Shown here in pieces: positions 24,021 to 36,528 of a stretch of DNA of 64,000 nt (its first letter is position 1; each line of letters starts with the position of its first letter). Source of the DNA: Pochonia chlamydosporia 170 (Eukaryota; Ascomycota; Sordariomycetes; Hypocreales; Clavicipitaceae); NCBI RefSeq assembly GCF_001653235.2, contig NC_035790.1:8551223-8615222 (forward strand). The letters run 5' to 3'. Position numbers and translations under genes: made by a program. A model generated the notes under the pieces. That model did not search any database, was not told the DNA's origin, and worked only from the letters and a program-made list of their open reading frames with translations.

Positions 24021-26607
24021 TTGGTTGCCAAGGTCGAACTGGCTGCAAATACTTTGCGGTGGGCGGAAGTCGAGATTAAACGGCGGAAATTCCGGCCATA
24101 ACCCAGATCGATTGATTAAGTCTGCAGCGTTGCAATGTGCGGTTAGCGTGAGTTAACAGCAAGTAGGTGCTTTAAAAGTTAAAGCTCTTTGTTGAAATAA
24201 CTGACAATCAAGATTTGGATAAAAGTCCTGCCGGGTTGTGTCGACAGCCATTGCTTGAGTTGCGAGCATTGTTGTTCTTTCAGTCAGAAATTGGACAATA
24301 TGTCCCAAGAACCAGTTCGACTGGAAAATGACAAAGACGGCGACCACCCCTGCGTCTTATCTGGTCCAACATGGCATTGAAGATTGTTCGATGTTGGGGT
24401 TTAATACTGCACGTCCGAAATGTTCGGGTTAACTTGATTGGACGGGTGTATGCTCGCCAGTTGGGATCTGGCTTCCCCAGTTTAGGAAACTGGCGCGGTG
24501 GCTTGCCCTCTCGAGCCGCAAACTACTAATGTTTTTGTACTAGCATGTATTTCAAGACGAATGGATCTTGTCTCAGAGGGCAAGGTTTGTCTTTGTCTCT
24601 GGCCCCCCTCGTTAGCTTCAACACGATGTGTCAATGAGCCAAAGTGACGTCGATCCGTCAGTCGGCCCAAGGCTTCCTTCCCCTTGCTCATCCCAAGTTA
24701 GCCACCAACAACTAATGTATGCGGAACCTGCAGTAGTTTCTTCAGAGTGTCAGTATTCCCCGGCTTACCTGGAGAAATTCCTGTGCGTGTGATCAAAGCA
24801 TGATCCCCACCCCCGCGCACACGGTCATGCAATTGTCCTTGTCAATAGTCAGCCCTAGAACTCCCGAAGCTTGTGAGCACGAATAACAGTGTCCTCTTCT
24901 TTCAGAAGCACTATTAGTATGCTGCACTGGAGGCTAATCAAGCAGTTCTTCATGTCGGTTGTGTGTGAGAACTAGCCGCCACTTTAGGTCTGGAACTTGG
25001 AGAATATGACAATAGCACGGTTTCATCATGGCATTGCTCACCCGTCGTGACAACTAACATTTCGACGAGTGACACCGTTGCTGAAGGCTGTCTCTAGATA
25101 GACAACGGTGAACCAACTCTCTGACTTTTCTGTCCAAGTACTTATTGACAATTCTTCGTGGGCCAATGGCTCGTTCAACTGTAAACTCAGCACTATACAA
25201 TGGCATTACAAATTAAGGCACAGCTGGTACACCGAACTGAACGGCTAACTACCATGCACGACACTCTTTTTGACTTGAACGTAAATCTCCTGTTTAATAC
25301 ATAAGATCCGACTGGCCAGCCAACGCCACTAGGGGTGTAACTGCACATCGTTCTCCGTTCACTGAGCAGTTGTGACTGGAAGTGCATTAGCTTGATAAAA
25401 TCTCGCAGTTGCGGTCGATGAGGGGTTGTTTGATGATGGACCCTTGACACAAGGACAGACAAGGGTGTAAAAGCGTGTGAATCCGAGGCTTGCAAGACTT
25501 TAATTGCACATGCCTTGCAACAATGCGGGACAGCTCGATGTAATCTGTCTGTCTCAGTCCCCACTGCCGGCCAAAACTGGTCATATAGTTCCTTCAATCA
25601 AAATTCTGAACCTCATTGCCGATGTCTGGGGGGCGGTCGACGGTCTCCTTGTTTATCATACCTTTGCTGCGTTTTACCAGACACTAATCTGTAAACGGAG
25701 CACTACCTGCCAGTGGTCTCTCTCCAATAAACTTTTGGCTCGTCTTTTTCGACATGATTTCAACTAAGAGGCCAATTTACCTCTCCGATGAACCCTCCAA
25801 CTTATTTTGGGCTTGCTTCGTCAAGAATGAGATCACTTCACACGCTACCTCGGCCCATATGCCCAAACATACGAGATACTGCATTTCGGCGCATGATTTC
25901 AGGTACCACAACTGAGGTGGAAGGTGTGCGCGTCGTCTTTTAGCGTCGTCTTTTAGGCAAATGGCAATGTATATGCGTTGTCTCGTTGATCCTACAGAGG
26001 CGTTCACTTTGGGTAAGATATTTAGCGGCGTGTTGCGCAGCAGCTGTGGTCGGTGACAACTTGTAGCTGGTGGTACTCTAGATTGTGCTGGCATAAAGGA
26101 TACGTTTTGTGCTTTGGTTTATCCATAAAGAGTCTTAGGTTGGTCTTCATTCCCAGGCAATCCAAGAATCCAGCAGGGCCAGAACGTAGGGAGCAAATGC
26201 CTCGCTACATCGAGATATTCCCACTGCTTTGTCACGCTTCATGTCTCTCCATTGACGTAGTTACTAGGTTACTAACACAATACTTTGACATTTCGCATCG
26301 TGGTACGGCCACTAAGACAGCGTATCAGCCATCTTCCTATGTTTTAAATTATCTACTCGCTTTAGTACCAAGCGCGTCTTATCTTTTTATTTACGGAAAT
26401 TAAAAATTTGTGATGTACCATCTTTCGGCCATAGCCATGCATTGGCTAGTTCTGCCTCTCTAAAAGTACAATTGTCATCCGTCATTAGCACCTCATAGCC
26501 TTCTTTTTCAAACTGTGAGGCAATACCGATGCACAACCGTCAGATTTCGGCTGCTTCAAGCCTGATCTTTATACAGCAACAGATTAGAAATACTTTCTCC
26601 TCGCTAA
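24021..26607. other. Intergenic region holding a possible first exon of the bHLH gene
   Basis: On the minus strand, 24,122-24,021 is open and protein-like in the bHLH frame. Further upstream an ATG at about 24,270 opens a short peptide (MLATQAMAVDTTRQDF) that could be exon 1, but I found no convincing donor site. From about 24.4 to 26.6 kb I recognised no gene, RNA or repeat. Confidence 0.4.
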
Positions 26608-28086
26608 TCAACAGCCTAGGCGAGGCTTCAACCTATCTGTTGTCGTCACTCGGTCTTTATACGTTTTCGATGCAAATGATATAAAATATTCAGCGTCTTC
26701 GACCGTGGAGGCAATTCCAAATGACACCCTAACAGCACCACCCGAGGGGAGATGTGCAATTCGAAGGAAATCATCAAATGTTGCCTCTTGCTGGTGAGCG
26801 AGGTGTTTCAACGTTTTTGCCGAAACGCCAAAGACTGTCTCCCCTACCCCAGGGTTGCAAAAGCACCCAGTCCGAAGGGAAATACGTTCCCTGCTAGACT
26901 CCAAAGCAACGAGGCGCTCATCTACAATTTTCCCTTCAGCATCTATGAAGTTGAATGCAACGGTCCCTCCACGAGCTTCCATGTCCCTTGGTCCATAAAG
27001 GATGACCATCTGACTGCCATCGCTGTGCCTGAGGTCCAGCAATGAATCCATAAACCATGCTGTCAGACAACGAACTCTTGTTCCAATAAGTTCAATCCCA
27101 ATATCTGAGATCCAGTCCAATCCGAAATGCACATCTGGTATAGACAGATAGTTAACGGTCCCATCCTCAAAGGCTGCTTCTCCGGATGTAAGCGCATGCC
27201 AGGGCACAGCTACAGTGGCGGCCTTCACGGTACCACCCGCAAAGTATGGCCGAGCCAGTCGTACCAGCGCATCACGGCGAGCGATTAAGCAACCTACTCC
27301 AGTCGGAAATCCAAACACCTTGTACCAACTAACAATGACAAAGGTGGGATTAACGGTGGATAGATCAAGGCTGCTGGTTGGTAGGTATGCTGCAGCATCA
27401 AGTAATACGTCGTAGCCGAGATCTTGCGCTACCTTTATCCAACTTAATGGATGACGTACTCCGCTGAAGTTGCTCTGCGCTGGATAGACAAAGAGACCGC
27501 TTCGACGGCGGGAGGATGGTCTCAACCGCCGCCAGCCGATGGGATGGCCAAGACACTTGATGACGGCTTCGGTGTCTGTCCTTAAATCTTTTTGCCGCAT
27601 ATGAACGTATTTTGTTCCTGCTCCACCTCGCCGTGCGTACTCCCTAAGACCATTTAGGGAGTTATGGTTGTCCGATGTTAGAACGAGCCTGGAGTTCTTA
27701 GCAAAAGGATACGCTTCTCCCACCAGCTTTGCCGCTCCTGTCGCATTTAGCGTGAAGATAACCTGATATTCTTCTGGAGATGCGTTCAAGTACGAGAGCA
27801 CACGATTTCTGGCTTGTTCTACCAGGTCTGTTGCACTTCGACTTGTAGGGTTTTCGGAATGGGGGTTTCCATATGTCGCACCATCTAAACGAGCATGGTG
27901 AGCTCGAAGCTGAGCACGAGCAGCAAGCCCGGCGCCAGTATAGTCAAGATAGATGTGGTTCTGTCGGTCAAGATAGTCGTACTGAGTTGCCCTCAGTATG
28001 TCGAGTTGGTTCGTAGAACCGTATTCTGGATATGTTTCAGTAATGCCAGACATGATGGCTAATAATGAAAGGAAGTTTTTGGTCAA
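26608..28086 (-). CDS. PLP-dependent class V aminotransferase / MOCOS N-domain-like protein
   Basis: Single exon, 492 aa; an alternative start is the ATG at 28053 (MSGITETYPEYG). The fold-type I PLP domain is complete: IYLDYTGAGL near 45, Asp230 in LLDAAAY that would pair with the pyridine nitrogen, Schiff-base Lys256 in VSWYKVFGFPTGVG, and LRTGCFCNPG (Cys408, Cys410) resembling molybdenum-cofactor sulfurases. The C-terminal MOSC domain of full MOCOS proteins is absent, and the protein is about the length of a stand-alone class V enzyme. Possible roles are cysteine desulfurase/sulfurtransferase, lyase or aminotransferase; stand-alone relatives such as LolT occur in fungal metabolite clusters. 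The substrate cannot be deduced. It is near, but not adjacent to, the lyase gene across the RIP island. Confidence 0.85.
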   Translation of the reverse strand: MTKNFLSLLAIMSGITETYPEYGSTNQLDILRATQYDYLDRQNHIYLDYTGAGLAARAQLRAHHARLDGATYGNPHSENPTSRSATDLVEQARNRVLSYLNASPEEYQVIFTLNATGAAKLVGEAYPFAKNSRLVLTSDNHNSLNGLREYARRGGAGTKYVHMRQKDLRTDTEAVIKCLGHPIGWRRLRPSSRRRSGLFVYPAQSNFSGVRHPLSWIKVAQDLGYDVLLDAAAYLPTSSLDLSTVNPTFVIVSWYKVFGFPTGVGCLIARRDALVRLARPYFAGGTVKAATVAVPWHALTSGEAAFEDGTVNYLSIPDVHFGLDWISDIGIELIGTRVRCLTAWFMDSLLDLRHSDGSQMVILYGPRDMEARGGTVAFNFIDAEGKIVDERLVALESSRERISLRTGCFCNPGVGETVFGVSAKTLKHLAHQQEATFDDFLRIAHLPSGGAVRVSFGIASTVEDAEYFISFASKTYKDRVTTTDRLKPRLGC

Positions 28087-29070
28087 GTAGTAAACACCAA
28101 ACAGATTTTTTGGTCAGGCTGAAAGGATCCAATAACGGTATGACATGGGGCAAGGTGCTGTACATACTTATCTACATGCAAACGTACCTACTGTAAGAAA
28201 TTAGTCTACGAGACTACTGCTCAAACACGTCGCAAAACTACTGTACGTCGGAATATCAACAAAGCTGAAGAACCACGGGCGCCAGTCGGTCTGACCGACA
28301 TGAACTTGATGCACCAAGCTCACCTCCTTCCTGCACAGCAATGTACATATGTACTGTCTGTGCCAACTACCTACCTAGGTAGGTACCCAACGATTCATCG
28401 TAACTCATGCATCTATTGTCGCCTAGAAGGGATCCGCATTAGCGGCTATTGTTCTTTTCTGTCCCATTCGTGCGGGGCGGTTGCTTTATTGTTTTTGCCT
28501 GATGCTCAATGTAGTATATCCAACCAATGGGAATACCAACTTATGCACGTCTGCTTATGGCACAGCCGCAGAATCAGGATCTGACAGTGCTCTGCAGCTC
28601 CAATTTGAACTGCTCTGTCTGTTCTGGTCTGGTCGGCTTGCACTACCATGGCAGCCTGCTTTCTGGTCGGTTTTGCTCCGTGCGACACGAGCGTGGACAA
28701 CAAACATCTACACGATAGGACAACGGAGACGGACTACCCACTGGACACATCATGATTAATTCGCTCAGCACACTTAACTTACCTGGTGTTCTTTGAAGAC
28801 TCTGCACAGCCCACAAGTTCGAGTTTGGTAATAGATCCCCATCTGGCGCACGCCACGTTGCCCAGAACAATGTGGTGCACTTGAGGCAAGCTGTTGGTCT
28901 CAATGCAGCATGCGGGTTGAGTTGTTCAAGACAGTATCCACTTGGTTGCATCGATTCCCGTGTTATCCCCTTGGTTGTGCGAAGGCTCCTCTGAGGTCTT
29001 AAGGCTCCATAGCCCCCCTGCTTGCCGCTAGGTACATTAGGTGACCTTGGTAACAGACTAAAATAATGCA
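28087..29070. other. Intergenic region left of the RIP island
   Basis: No gene was recognised. It carries a perfect palindrome at 28368-28385 and presumably the promoter of the PLP-enzyme gene next to 28,087. Confidence 0.5.
28368..28385. repeat. 18-bp perfect palindrome TACCTACCTAGGTAGGTA
   Basis: The sequence equals its own reverse complement over 18 bases. A longer palindrome with the same CCTAGG core is at 37987-38012. Confidence 0.9.
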
Positions 29071-31010
29071 CCCTAAAACACTATATAACGCGTTTATAAA
29101 GCTACTAATAAATCCCGCTATACTAGAACCTTTATTATAGCTAGAGATATAGTAACCTTCATAGTAGAAAGAGGCTATTTTAAGAGTCTTTAATAGTAAA
29201 TTTCTTATTAATAGTAAAAATTACTATAGAAAACAAGCTAGAGATAATACCTATTACTCTATATTTAATTCTATTAATAACTATAGCAAGGAATTTTCTT
29301 CTTTTAAGGTGCCTAGCTAGAATTCTATTATTTGCTCTCTTCTTACTTTACTACTTGTAAAGGTCTGGGCTTGAAGCCCAGTCTTTAGTGTGCGCAACTG
29401 AGAGAGCCTATATAGTGCTAGATTAAGCAGTCACAAGGGACTAGTTTAATTTGTACTCTTTTGCCGTAATAGTTAAAGGGCCCAGAGCAACTAGTATGTC
29501 TGCGGCTAGCACCTGCGATAGCCCAATCGGGCTAGATCATAATACTACTAGCTCTTTTTTAGCTTTTTATACTAGAATCCCTAGTAAGAAAATAGGTTAA
29601 ATATATAAATAATATAGCTAGCCTATAAGCTTCTCTAACTATCTTATAAAAAGGGTTCTAAAAAGTAGCTTAAACTCTAGTAATAGTAGATAAAGTCTAT
29701 CTCTAGCTTTCTTAATTATTTGCTCTATCCTTTAGGTAACTCTATTACTATCAATAAGGATATAAACTGCTTTATGGAAAGATCTTTATAGATACTAACT
29801 CTCCTTTCTAAACTAATACCTAAAGGCTTTAAAGTATAGATTATAGCTTAATATAGCTTCTTTCTATAGGGGATTTAGCATAATGGAAGTACTCTCTTAG
29901 GCTCTATTAAAAGCTACTAGAAGAGAAAGAGAGTGCCTTCTACTAAGAATAATATAATCTATCCAAATTTAACCTAAAGTATTATTATTACTCTTATTAA
30001 TAGGCTACTAAAGTGGATATACTATATCTGTCTTATTAACCTCTTCTTATTACTCTCTCTATTTATAGCTCTTTAAAAGTAATAGACTGCTATAATAGGT
30101 ATTTATTACATTAATTATAGCCTTTATAATCTATTTACTAAGGCTAAAGCTTATAATATAAAAGGGGATTATTAGGCTTAGGGCACTCTTAAGGCTATAC
30201 CAGCTAGAGGCAGAAAGGTTAGTCTATTAGAGACTTATTTACTAGAGAAAACTCTACTAATTTATCCCTCTATGCTTTAGATGCTTTAGGTTATATAGAA
30301 AGATAATGCTCTTATGTTATTTTTAACTATCTGTTATAATAGCAATAAGTATTAACTATAAAGATAAAAGTAGCTAATATTAATATAACTATAAGTATAG
30401 CTAATATATATATTTTTTTTAGCAATAAGTCTATAAAGGACATTTAAGTTCTATCTATTATAGCTAACTATAATAACTATATAAATAACTAGAGTTAATA
30501 TTAGTAATTATCTAAGAACCTTATTAGGTTATAACTACTAGATTTATAGGGGCAGTTAGTAGGCTCTAGTATAAACCTTTCTGCTTAATATTTTACTTAT
30601 AAGTAGCTATATTCTTTAGCTTTATAAAGCCTCTACTTAGTAGAGCTATAAGTTATAATCTAGCTAGTAGTAAGAGCTAGTTAATACTCTATATAAGAGG
30701 TATAAAAAGATAGAAAGCTCTAGAAAGCAATTTTAAGCTAGCAATAAATTTATACTAGTATTATAGTATAAATTTATTAGAAGAGGGAAAAAATTCTATT
30801 ACCTTACCTATTAGAGCTATTATGTTAAGAAGCTATAGTTTTAGAGCTCTTAAAAGCTTCTATAGCCTCTATCTTACAATACTCTTAATTATAGAGCAGG
30901 GGTAGTATAGACTATCTTTAGCTAGAATACCTATAATATAGCTATGTATAATGCTAAGAGCTACTAGTGCTTCTATTATAAGCTAAAATACATATAAATA
31001 GAAGTACCCT
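29071..31010. mobile_element. RIP-degraded transposon relic (family not identified)
   Basis: Composition changes abruptly to strongly AT- and TpA-rich with no open frame of useful length, while flanks are normal. This is the RIP signature in ascomycetes. A less affected patch lies at about 29,350-29,550. I found no intact terminal repeats and could not assign a family. Confidence 0.7.
30743..30778. repeat. Inverted repeat, 15-bp perfect arms, 6-nt loop
   Basis: AATAAATTTATACTA at 30743-30757 is exactly complementary to 30764-30778 around GTATTA. It lies inside the RIP island and could be a relic of transposon structure or chance in AT-rich DNA. Confidence 0.8.
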
Positions 31011-32528
31011 TTATTCCCTAAATTTAATTGGTTGATAATCCCTGTAGATACATTTGAGGAGCCTTCGCACAACCAAGGGGATATACCTGAGCAGGACAGT
31101 GCTGTACTGTGACTGTACCGTAAAACGTTTGTGAAAATTGATGGCCAGCGCTACTTCCTCCGGATGTGACCGGTGCGCCGGTCCAAGGCGCAGCTTGTCT
31201 CCAACACCCGACGATTCGTCCCGGGTATCATACATATAGACATTTCGCCAAATACTTCCGAACTGACGTTGTGTTTCCTGCGGTCCACAAATTATAGCTC
31301 ACTACGTGCCTCCTGTCTGTCAATGGAGGTTGCACACTACCTCCTGTGCTACATATATTTGCTCAACTCAGCTATGATACGCACAGTACATAAGCTTAAA
31401 AAGCAATGACCCTGCTTTTTGGTTGAACATCAAGTTGCCAAGTACATGACAAACCCGTTCATGGTTCTGTGTGCCCCCTAGTTCCGGTTTTGTCTCCGTA
31501 AACCTCCCGATGGGTTCTAGGTACCTCGCTGGGCGCGCGGCCACTTGCCAGAAACAGCCGTGGCTGAACAGTATTGGAAATTAACGCCTCTTGGATCCAA
31601 ATGGATTTATCGGCGTATGGCAGACACGTTCATATTAGCAACGCTGTCCACACATTCGTCACTAGCTTCAGGTAAGCCCAAATTGTCAAGTCTATTCCAA
31701 GACACATAGAAAGTGATACACGGACTGGCTTTCTATATTCATGGGTTTCATATTACTCTCTCTACGGTTCCTATCGCAGAATTAAGAGGAACACGGCGTC
31801 TGTTGTTCGGAAAGAGATTATAGTCTGTGCTCAAGGAAACGAACCTAGCTTGCCGATCACAACCTATCCGAAGAGAGTTTTGAGTGATGCTTATTCGAGG
31901 TACCTTGGTAGCGAGAAACCTCTTCACCGCATGGTAACAACTATAGAGTACGATACTTCTGACAGGTCAGATATCGCCTATGCCACGTCACGACACTTGC
32001 CTCAAAAAAACCCGTTGGGGAGGGGACTTAGCTTGCCGTCAAGTACAATGTCGACCGGATGGACGCTGCATTAACTGCAAGCTTTGCGGCCGGCAGATCT
32101 GGAATTGCTGCGACTCATGCCTGAGTGCCTGCAGCCTCGATTGAAAAATGTAACCTATCAGCTATTTCGGGGAAGAGGTGATCAGTCTAAGGCAGGATCC
32201 CGGGACAGCGTCTAATTTCTGCCTTGTATTGTAAGTTTAAAGCTGGTATTACCATTGTTACAAAACGAGAAACATGCCTATTTTGCAAACTATCCCATGT
32301 TAGACCGCCAACACACCGGACCAAGCCAAAATCTGTCTCTCGGCCCCTGCCATACACGGCGAGTCGAGTAATGAGCACCTATAAAGTACTAGTGAATTCA
32401 TCCAAGTAACCTAGTTGAACAGTAACTCTGCTTAAAACCTGACAGAAGATCGAGATTATGTAGGACGAAATCAGTTTTTTCCTCTCCAATCAAGCAGGAA
32501 ATGGAAAGTGTCTATCACTAAGGCCCTC
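31011..32528. other. Intergenic region right of the RIP island
   Basis: Normal base composition resumes. Short open frames only; no domain, RNA or repeat was recognised. Confidence 0.5.
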
Positions 32529-33724
32529 CTACACTCCGTTTGCAAAGGAAAATCCACCAGCCTCCACGTCGACGGACATTGAGTGTTGCAACCCACATAC
32601 TTCGAATAATCGAACCGGAGTCAAGTCCTTTGGAGTTCCAACAACACCCTTGGTCTTTAGTAGAGTTAACGTTTCTTTGATGGCCCGATACGCGGGTGCA
32701 AGACAGGCAAAAGAGAAGATCATGATTCTAAATCCCATTTGCTGAGCTTCCTCTACTGTAATAGTTGGACTGGCACCGTTCTCAACACTGTTTAGCAAGA
32801 GTGGCCAGGGTGCCAGGTCCTTTACTGCTTGAGCTGCCTGCTCTTTAGAGTTAAAACCTTCTAGGAGACCTACGTCCGCGCCAAGATCTCTTGCTGTGCG
32901 AAGGCGCTCAATGCACTCATCATACCCGAGTGATTGCAGGGCATCGGTTCGTGCAATCAAAACAAAGTCTGATCGCATTCGCACGCGGGCTGCATGGGCT
33001 GCACGGATCCTCGCGTAGTATTCTTCCCTTGGTACAACTCTCTTGCCAGCTAAATGGCCACATCTCTTTGTAAGGACTTGGTCCTCAAGATGGGCTCCAG
33101 CAACTCCAGCACGAATGTATTGCTCAACCGTGCGAGCAGCCATTATAGGACCTAAGTTTCAAGAAAACATCATGAGAATCAAGGTAGACCGGGTTTTTTA
33201 TGCTGGCAATATACCTACCTCCATATCCAGTGTCCATATCAGCGATTAAGGGGGGACCAAATGGATCCAGGTTCGCAATCATATCCGCATTCTCGCGCAT
33301 TTCGTGTAGTTGAGCAATTGCTAAATCCGGCTGGCCAAGTCTAGAGGCGGTAGTCCCTGCCCCGGTCTATATGCTTCTGTCAGCTTCTTTTCCATCGTGT
33401 GGAGTATTGCACAATTCTCAAACTACATACCATGTACATTGCGTTGAAACTTAACTCGATAGCAGTACGTGCTGAAAGCCCATCATAAACACCCGGGCAG
33501 ACGACAAGTTCATTTGTCTCTGACAACATTTTGCGAAGTTTAGTGGCTCCAGAAACGGGTTTCTGCACCTCTGCACTAATACGGCTAAGAGGCAAATAAC
33601 GGGACAAACCGCCGTTGTGGACATCATGAGCTGGGACTTCCTCGTTATTGTTGGATACATGGCTCTTATCCCGAACAAGAGGGCCATCTAGACCAACAGG
33701 CTTTTCAATTGCGATTGGTAACAT
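32529..33724 (-). CDS. Isocitrate lyase/PEP mutase superfamily C-C lyase
   Basis: Three exons: 33724-33431, 33366-33219 and 33151-32529, giving 354 aa; both introns are GT-AG and keep frame. The family core is present: VCPGVYDGLSAR near 75-86, the metal-binding IADMDTGYGG at 139-148, and EDQVLTKRCGH with likely catalytic Cys178. The KRCGH signature marks the lyase/hydrolase branch (2-methylisocitrate lyase, oxaloacetate hydrolase and relatives); true phosphonate-forming PEP mutases carry an Asn-Ser loop instead. It should therefore cleave a C-C bond of an oxalo- or isocitrate-like acid with Mg2+. An N-terminal extension of about 60 residues has no clear targeting signal. It is transcribed in the same direction as the PLP-enzyme gene, 4.4 kb away across the RIP island; a shared pathway is only a possibility. 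Confidence 0.87.
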
Positions 33725-35426
33725 GGTCAGGTAGACCTAGCACAAAAACTAGATGGGTTATAAAGAGAGGGGATTGTGAAGCGAAGAGGGTTATGAGCGG
33801 CGGATGGTGCATATAGACGAAGTCTAATTTGCAAATAAGTCGCGGCATTCCCTACATCTTTTATAGGAAATCTGCCTCAGGCTGGATCCCCGGAGGCAAT
33901 CCATCATGTGTCCGAGTAATTTTTGACCTTAGACTCCTGTTGTCAGGAGGCTTGGAACTTGACGCTATACACCTTAGTAACATGCAGTGATGCGTTTCAC
34001 AAGATTTAGAGTTCACTTTCGGGCGCACGTTCATATTTTCCCGGCCGTTCGCAGCATTGCCCCCCAACTCAAAAAGCTTGGCGGCAGTCTATTCTTCCCA
34101 ACATCAGAATAGTGCGGAGACGAAGTAACAGCACGAGGAACTAAGCTTATTAGGAAAGAAGACCTACTTTGCGGGCAACACGTAAAGCGGAATAAATCAC
34201 ACAAAATAGTCATAGACTGTTGCTCCGCATGTCCTCTTGGCCCCGAATATTCTGGAGCTTTGCCAAGGGCTCAGCCATCGCCAGAGGGAGTCGGGGCGAT
34301 TCACCTGGGCACACCGCATAGCCAAGTCGGCTAAGAAGCCACCATCACCAAAGTCTTTCGCAGAGTTCAGATGCTGCGTGCAGGATTACAGGTGCAAGTT
34401 AAGCTATCTCTGCCCAGCCTGTTTTAAACTTGCAGCGAATTCGGGTTGCAGTCTTTGCCTTGGCTTGGGAAGAGGGATTAAACTAGTCGTTCAACATGAA
34501 GCCATATTATAATCTCAACAATTTTGTGGTTCATTCTCCCGTCACCGGGGCGATGTTACACCACAGCGAAAACCCGCTCAGCCAGGCTTGCCCACGAAAT
34601 GTCTCGATTGTATTCACTTACAGGCAGAGACCGGCCACTCGGAACGTGCGCTGAGCGAGCGGGTGAAAAGGCTAGGGTTGTTGATCGGACGCGATCGAGT
34701 TGAGCTCAGGGTAGCCATGTCGCAGATTGAGTTTCCAACAGTGACATGGACATGACTCAAGTATGGAAGGTGAAGATTGATGGTCAACTTTGCGGGTGTT
34801 GAATGAAGCGGGCCGCACGCCCAGATGTTGCCAAATCTAAACACCAGAATTTAGACGGAGAATTGGGTCTCGTGGGAAGTCGCCAAGATGGACACGGAAG
34901 GGGTAAGTGCTTCCAATGCGACATCACGTTGTATCAAGGCATCTTTTGTCGGAGCAAAGGGGTCATGGCGGTCATCACTATCATCATTCCTTCAGGCTGA
35001 CGTGGTTGATACCCTTAGCAAAGGAAGCGCTAAACCATGATGCGAACAGAGTCAGAAGGTAAAGATCAAATACACTAGTGTCTTTGTCTCTGCCTTTGCC
35101 TTTTATATATGGTAATGCCGGAATATGTGCAGAAATCCATCGAGTGATCACGTCTTTTTCCGCCAAGGGACCCAGTTGGTTGATCATGCCAGCCAAGTCC
35201 CGCGTCTCCGTAAAGCGGGTCGATTGTGAGATTAGGAAAACGAAATGGGTCTAAGGATTGGCTGGTCTTTGGGCTGCGTCCGTCCGATCCCGCCCATTCC
35301 AAATGAGCAGAGCGGGAGGGAAAAAAAAAATAAACATAACTAAGACAAATCGCTTCGCTTCCAAGATGTCCATCATTCTCTTTCATCTGCACATTGTCAG
35401 CATCGTCAACTAATAATAACTCTGCC
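33725..35426. other. Intergenic region, presumed divergent promoters
   Basis: This 1.7 kb lies between the minus-strand lyase and the plus-strand membrane-protein gene. No gene or repeat was recognised. Confidence 0.5.
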
Positions 35427-36401
35427 ATGATGGAGAACCCTGCAAGATCAGATTCTGACACTGATGGTCAAAGCAAAGAAGAGCTGCCAGTTGCCAAGAG
35501 GCTCTCACAAAATGTTGATTTGGAATTCGCCTATCTGCCCTTGCTAGCATGCTGCTTTGTGTCCGGTCTCACAGACGGCACCATTTACAACGGTTAGTTT
35601 CGCACGGATACAGTATTCCATTCATGCAGTTGTATCTAACATGCGGCGTCTTTGCAGCCTATGGAACATTTGTGTCAATGCAAACAGGTATTATAAAAGT
35701 TCTTCAACCAGTCTGATATTACTGTGCTGTAATGCAGTACAGTACGCCAGGCAGTGGTATTTCTCGAATATCCATGACTCACGCCACTCTTTTCAGGCAA
35801 CACGATTTTCGTAGCACTGGGCACATCCGGGTACAATAACAAGCCATATGGGTGGGCCAGGTCTCTCTGTTCCATCGCATTTTTCATCATTGGGTCTCTG
35901 GCATTCTCCCGTTTCGCATTGTACCTCGGTGGAAGACGACGGGGCATTATGACACTCTCGTTTCTTATTCAGGCAATTCTAGTCATCGTTGCTGCCTCAA
36001 TTGTGCAAGGCGGCCTAGTAGATGGCTCCTACCCGTCAAAGCGGCCCTCTACCGATGTTGATTTCAAGGAGCTCATCATTATCGCGCTGCTGAGTTTTCA
36101 GGCCGCAGGCCAAATTGTCAGCAGCCGCACGCTCAAGGTTGGCGAGGTTCCAACGGTCGTTGTCACAAGCATGCTATGTGACCTCATGTCAGATCCTGCA
36201 TTGTTTGCATTGGCCAGGAATAACAAGCGCAACCGGAGATTTGTCGCCTTCGTACTGACGCTCTTAGGAGCGATTTGTGGTGGTTGGATCTCCAAGGCTG
36301 CTGGAGCTGTTGACCCATCTCTTTGGACGGTCGCCGGCATCAAGCTCGTCATTGCGGGTGGCTGGCTATTGTGGAAAGCCGAGCCCAATTCCGTGGTTTA
36401 A
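35427..36401 (+). CDS. DUF1275 (YoaK-like) integral membrane protein
   Basis: Three exons: 35427-35592, 35658-35687 (30 bases only) and 35797-36401, giving 266 aa; introns are GT-AG and phase 1. The family signature is clear: LACCFVSGLTDGTIYNAYG then TFVSMQTGNTIFVALG, joined only after splicing through the micro-exon. About six hydrophobic segments follow, in FFIIGSLAFSRFALYL, FLIQAILVIVAASIV, LIIIALLSFQAAGQI, FVAFVLTLLGAICGGW and IKLVIAGGWLLW. The Gln-Thr-Gly-Asn element sits in the first membrane region. DUF1275 proteins are widespread in fungi and bacteria; a transport role is often supposed but the substrate is not established. The second of two adjacent ATGs (35430) is an equivalent start. 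Confidence 0.87.
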
Positions 36402-36490
36402 GTTTAGTTTTGAAGGAACGGCACGAGGAGACGATGGCCTCATATTAGCATACGACGAGAGAAGCGACATTCATAGACTTACATTAGACT

Positions 36491-36528
36491 AGCATTAGAG
36501 CATTAGAGCATTAGAGCATTAGAGCATT
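36491..36528. repeat. Microsatellite, about 4.75 units of AGCATTAG
   Basis: Perfect 8-bp tandem units just after the DUF1275 gene. Confidence 0.9.

Noticed and set aside
26608..28086. Full molybdenum cofactor sulfurase
   Set aside because: The protein ends shortly after the PLP domain; no MOSC domain is encoded in frame or downstream.
32529..33724. Phosphonate biosynthesis by a PEP mutase
   Set aside because: The active-site loop reads KRCGH, typical of the lyase/hydrolase branch. The Asn-Ser loop of true PEP mutases is absent, and no phosphonopyruvate decarboxylase is nearby.
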